Assembly: GCF_900545205.1 (NCBI RefSeq)
Contig: NZ_UQYC01000064.1
Coordinates: forward strand, 1-9,590
DNA: 9,590 bases
Direction: 5' to 3'
Source: an uncultured Veillonella sp.
Lineage (GTDB): Bacteria; Bacillota; Negativicutes; Veillonellales; Veillonellaceae
Part shown: in pieces, positions 7,128-9,590 of the stretch
How positions within the stretch are numbered: the first letter of the stretch is position 1
Layout of the letters: each line of letters begins with the position of its first letter
Made by a program: the position numbers and the translations under genes
Notes under the pieces: generated by a model
Seen by the model: only the letters and a program-made list of their open reading frames with translations
The model's database searches: none
What the model was told of the DNA's origin: nothing

Positions 7128-7134
7128 CCTCCTA
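7128..7134 (-). promoter_or_regulatory. rbfA Shine-Dalgarno overlapping infB stop
   Basis: TAGGAGG contains both the infB TAG stop codon and a perfect AGGAGG site, 5 nt before the rbfA ATG. It ties rbfA initiation to termination on infB and confirms the short rbfA start. Confidence 0.85.
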
Positions 7135-9590
7135 AATTTGAGGTGCAATTTCTTCCATCAAGTACGCTTCGATTACGTCGCCTTCCTTGATGTCGCGGTA
7201 ACCTTCTAAGGAAATACCACATTCGAAGGATGTTTTAACTTCTTTCACTTCGTCTTTGAATCGACGTAAAGAGTCAACCTTACCTTCAAATACGACAATA
7301 CCATCACGGATCAAACGAACTTCAGAGTCGTTAGTAATACGACCTTCTGTTACATAAGAACCGGCAACGATAGCTTTAGGTGTAGAGATGACTTGGCGCA
7401 CCTCTGCACGACCAACGACAACCTCTTTGAATTGAGGAGCCAACATACCACGCATCGCGGACTCAACGTCATTGATAGCATCATAAATTACGCGATATGT
7501 ACGAAGGTCAACTTTTTCATTTTCCGCAGCGCGGCGAACATTAGCATCTGGACGTACGTTGAAGCCCATTACGATTGCATTAGATGCAGAAGCCAACATG
7601 ATATCGGATTCATTAATAGCACCTACTGCAGCATGAACGATTACGATACGTACTTCAGGATTTTTAATACCTTCTAAGGATTGACGCAATGCTTCTACAG
7701 AACCTTGAACGTCAGCTTTAATGATGATGTTAAGGTCTTTTAACTCACCTTGTTGAATTTGGTTGAAGATATCATCCAATGTAACCTTGTGAGTTGCTTG
7801 CAATTCTTGAACACGTTGTTTGGCAATACGTTTTTCAGCAATTGCACGTGCTTCGTTGTCATCCATACCATTGATGATTTCACCCGCTTGAGGAACTTCA
7901 GAGAAGCCCAAGATTTCTACTGGCATAGAAGGACGAGCTACTTTAACTTTTTCACCGCGTTCATTTGTCATAGCACGTACTTTACCGTATGCTGTACCAG
8001 CAAGTACAGTATCACCTACACGGAGGGAGCCTTTTTGTACTAGTACTGTACATACAGCACCACGACCTTTATCAAGTTGAGCCTCGATAACTACGCCGTA
8101 TGCTTTACGGTTAGGATTAGCTTTCAATTCCATAACTTCTGCTACAAGCAAGATATTTTCGAGCAAATCGTCGATACCTTGTTTTTGTTTAGCAGATACT
8201 GGAACCATGATTACATCGCCGCCCCATTCTTCTGGTAAAAGTCCATGTTCAGCCAATTGTTGTTTAACATGGTCTGGGTTAGCACCTGGTTTATCCATTT
8301 TGTTGATAGCAACAATAATTGGTACATCAGCAGATTTAGCATGGTTTATGGCTTCAATAGTTTGAGGCATTACACCATCATCAGCAGCTACAACAAGAAC
8401 TGCGATATCTGTAGATTTAGCACCGCGAAGACGCATAGCTGTAAACGCTTCATGGCCAGGAGTATCAAGGAATGTAATTTTATTGTCGTTATAACGAACT
8501 TGGTAAGCACCGATATGTTGAGTAATACCACCTGCTTCGCCAGCTGTTACATTAGTTTGACGAATTACGTCCAACAAGGATGTTTTACCATGGTCAACGT
8601 GACCCATGATAGTAACAACTGGAGGACGAGGTTTTAATGTTTCTGGTGCATCTTCAATCTCGATGATATCAGTAGGATCTTCTTCAGGTTCTACTTCTGT
8701 TACAGTTACACCAAATTCTTCAGCTACGATTGTAGCAGTATCAACGTCAACCTCTTGGTTAATGCTAGCCATAACACCTAAGAGCATCAACTTTTTGATA
8801 ATTTCAGATACTTCGCGGCCCATTTTTTCGGCTAATTCTTTAACTGTTAAAGGACCGGATAATTCGATTTCCGTAGCAATCGCTGCTTCAGCCTTACGTT
8901 CAGCTTCAGCTTTTTGTTGTAAGTACTGTTCATTACGATGTTTTACGCGATTCTTTTTCTTTTGCATAGATGTAGATAACAAGGATTGAGGACGGTTGTT
9001 ACCACCTTTTTTATTTTTCTTGTTACGACGATCATTGTTATTAGAATTGCGGTTATCATTGTTTCGATTGTCGTTATTGCGATTATCATTATTACGCGCA
9101 TCATTAGGACGACCATTGTTATTGCGGTTGTCATTATTGCGGTTATTATTGTTAGGGCGGTTGTTAGCGCGGTCACCAGATTGTTGGTTACCTTCGGATT
9201 TACGTGTAGGTTCAGAGATTTGTACATGACGTACATTGCCCTTTTTATGGTCATTTTGTTTAGATTGATCGTCTTGTTTTTGACCACCTTGTTTACGATT
9301 ATCCTTTTTCTGTTCGTTAGAACGATTTGGATGTTGTTGTTTATGTGGCGCAGCTTCTTGTTTATGAGCTGCAGTTGGAGCAGATTTTTGTTCTACTTTT
9401 TGTTCTGTTTTTTGTGCTACTTTAGATGCTTCAGATTTCTTACTCAATTGTTTTTTTACAATTTCATAACCGGAATCATCTACAGAATTAACTGCTTTCG
9501 TAACATTTACATTATGTTGTTGCAAGATAGAAATGACCTGCTTACTTTCTACGCCGAACTCTTTGGCGATTTCATGGACGCGCTTTTTGG
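7132..9590 (-). CDS. infB: Translation initiation factor IF-2 (5' end missing)
   Basis: IF2 is the GTPase that brings fMet-tRNA to the 30S subunit and promotes subunit joining. The frame is open to the right edge. The residues encoded by 9526-9588 read KKRVHEIAKEFG and onward, the conserved IF2 N-terminal helix motif, so the true start lies just outside. The TTG at 9523-9525 is internal and not a start. Counting from that TTG codon, the order is as follows. A charged, low-complexity Lys/Gln/Asn/Arg linker spans about 25-205. An IF2-N helical domain is at 226-272. The G domain has GHVDHGKT (308-315), DTPGHEA (354-360), NKMD (408-411) and SAK (444-446). Domains II, III and C follow to Ile797. 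All GTPase motifs are intact. The gene ends in TAG and hands over directly to rbfA. Upstream partners such as nusA would be expected beyond 9590. Confidence 0.97.
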   Translation of the reverse strand, partial: KKRVHEIAKEFGVESKQVISILQQHNVNVTKAVNSVDDSGYEIVKKQLSKKSEASKVAQKTEQKVEQKSAPTAAHKQEAAPHKQQHPNRSNEQKKDNRKQGGQKQDDQSKQNDHKKGNVRHVQISEPTRKSEGNQQSGDRANNRPNNNNRNNDNRNNNGRPNDARNNDNRNNDNRNNDNRNSNNNDRRNKKNKKGGNNRPQSLLSTSMQKKKNRVKHRNEQYLQQKAEAERKAEAAIATEIELSGPLTVKELAEKMGREVSEIIKKLMLLGVMASINQEVDVDTATIVAEEFGVTVTEVEPEEDPTDIIEIEDAPETLKPRPPVVTIMGHVDHGKTSLLDVIRQTNVTAGEAGGITQHIGAYQVRYNDNKITFLDTPGHEAFTAMRLRGAKSTDIAVLVVAADDGVMPQTIEAINHAKSADVPIIVAINKMDKPGANPDHVKQQLAEHGLLPEEWGGDVIMVPVSAKQKQGIDDLLENILLVAEVMELKANPNRKAYGVVIEAQLDKGRGAVCTVLVQKGSLRVGDTVLAGTAYGKVRAMTNERGEKVKVARPSMPVEILGFSEVPQAGEIINGMDDNEARAIAEKRIAKQRVQELQATHKVTLDDIFNQIQQGELKDLNIIIKADVQGSVEALRQSLEGIKNPEVRIVIVHAAVGAINESDIMLASASNAIVMGFNVRPDANVRRAAENEKVDLRTYRVIYDAINDVESAMRGMLAPQFKEVVVGRAEVRQVISTPKAIVAGSYVTEGRITNDSEVRLIRDGIVVFEGKVDSLRRFKDEVKEVKTSFECGISLEGYRDIKEGDVIEAYLMEEIAPQI
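9049..9153 (-). repeat. Imperfect 15-nt repeats in infB linker
   Basis: Five imperfect 15-nt units lie at 9049-9063, 9064-9078, 9079-9093, 9124-9138 and 9139-9153, split by a 30-nt spacer (9094-9123). Each encodes a variant of Asn-Asn-Asp-Asn-Arg in the disordered linker of IF2. Units are in frame multiples of 5 codons, so gain or loss changes linker length without a frameshift. The + strand units read like GCGGTTATCATTGTT with substitutions mainly at third codon positions. Confidence 0.8.

Noticed and set aside
8245..8989. Two long + strand ORFs (8245-8637, 8606-8989)
   Set aside because: They are antisense to the conserved G domain and IF2-N region of infB. Their length follows from codon bias of the sense gene.
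9049..9153. Possible CRISPR array or intergenic tandem repeat
   Set aside because: The units are only 15 nt, mostly without spacers, degenerate at third positions, and encode a continuous IF2 linker.
8996..9229. Leu/Arg-rich + strand ORF with repeating LLRLSLLRLS pattern
   Set aside because: It is the antisense reading of the 15-nt Asn-Asp-Asn-Arg repeats of infB. It has no ribosome binding site, and the pattern is wholly explained by the sense gene.
8943..9287. Second minus-strand ORF in another frame (Ile/Thr-rich)
   Set aside because: It is a shadow of the infB repeat region in a shifted frame. The infB frame is a certain protein and this one matches nothing.
9523..9525. TTG as the start codon of infB
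   Set aside because: The frame continues upstream to the window edge with a conserved IF2 N-terminal motif, so this codon is an internal Leu.

Overview
The window is a block of housekeeping genes from a low-GC bacterium. The best guess is a Veillonella-like member of the Negativicutes (Bacillota). That guess rests on the classical Gram-positive order infB-rbfA-nrnA-truB-ribF, the AT-rich codon use, the Asn/Arg-rich N-terminal linker of IF2, and the attached chorismate mutase/shikimate kinase fusion. The genus is an inference from memory of the family, not a computed match.

Layout, left to right. Positions 1-255 (+ strand) hold the C-terminal remnant of an HD-GYP-type signalling protein, with no open frame leading into it. 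Positions 266-295 are a strong intrinsic terminator lying between this remnant and the convergent minus-strand operon. From 302 to the right edge everything is one minus-strand gene train. In transcription order (right to left) it is infB (5' end outside the window), rbfA, nrnA, truB, ribF, a chorismate mutase-shikimate kinase fusion, recD2 and comF. Gaps are 17 nt or less, and three junctions are 1-nt TAATG stop/start overlaps (nrnA/truB, aroQK/recD2, recD2/comF). No intergenic stretch inside this train is long enough for a separate promoter, and the main promoter must lie beyond 9590.

The first half of the operon is translation and RNA biology: initiation factor 2, 30S maturation, nano-RNA/pAp turnover and tRNA pseudouridine-55. 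RibF makes FMN and FAD. The distal genes add aromatic amino-acid synthesis (shikimate kinase plus chorismate mutase), a RecD2 helicase and a ComF-type competence protein. The rpsO gene that often follows ribF in Bacillota is not present here.

I see no CRISPR array, transposase, phage gene, tRNA or rRNA, and no obviously new multi-gene system. The less ordinary signals are two terminator-like hairpins with U-tracts inside coding sequence (nrnA 6422-6450 and comF 750-786), a shikimate kinase domain without the usual shikimate-binding Arg of its FRxxE motif, 15-nt repeats in infB, and the decayed HD-GYP fragment.
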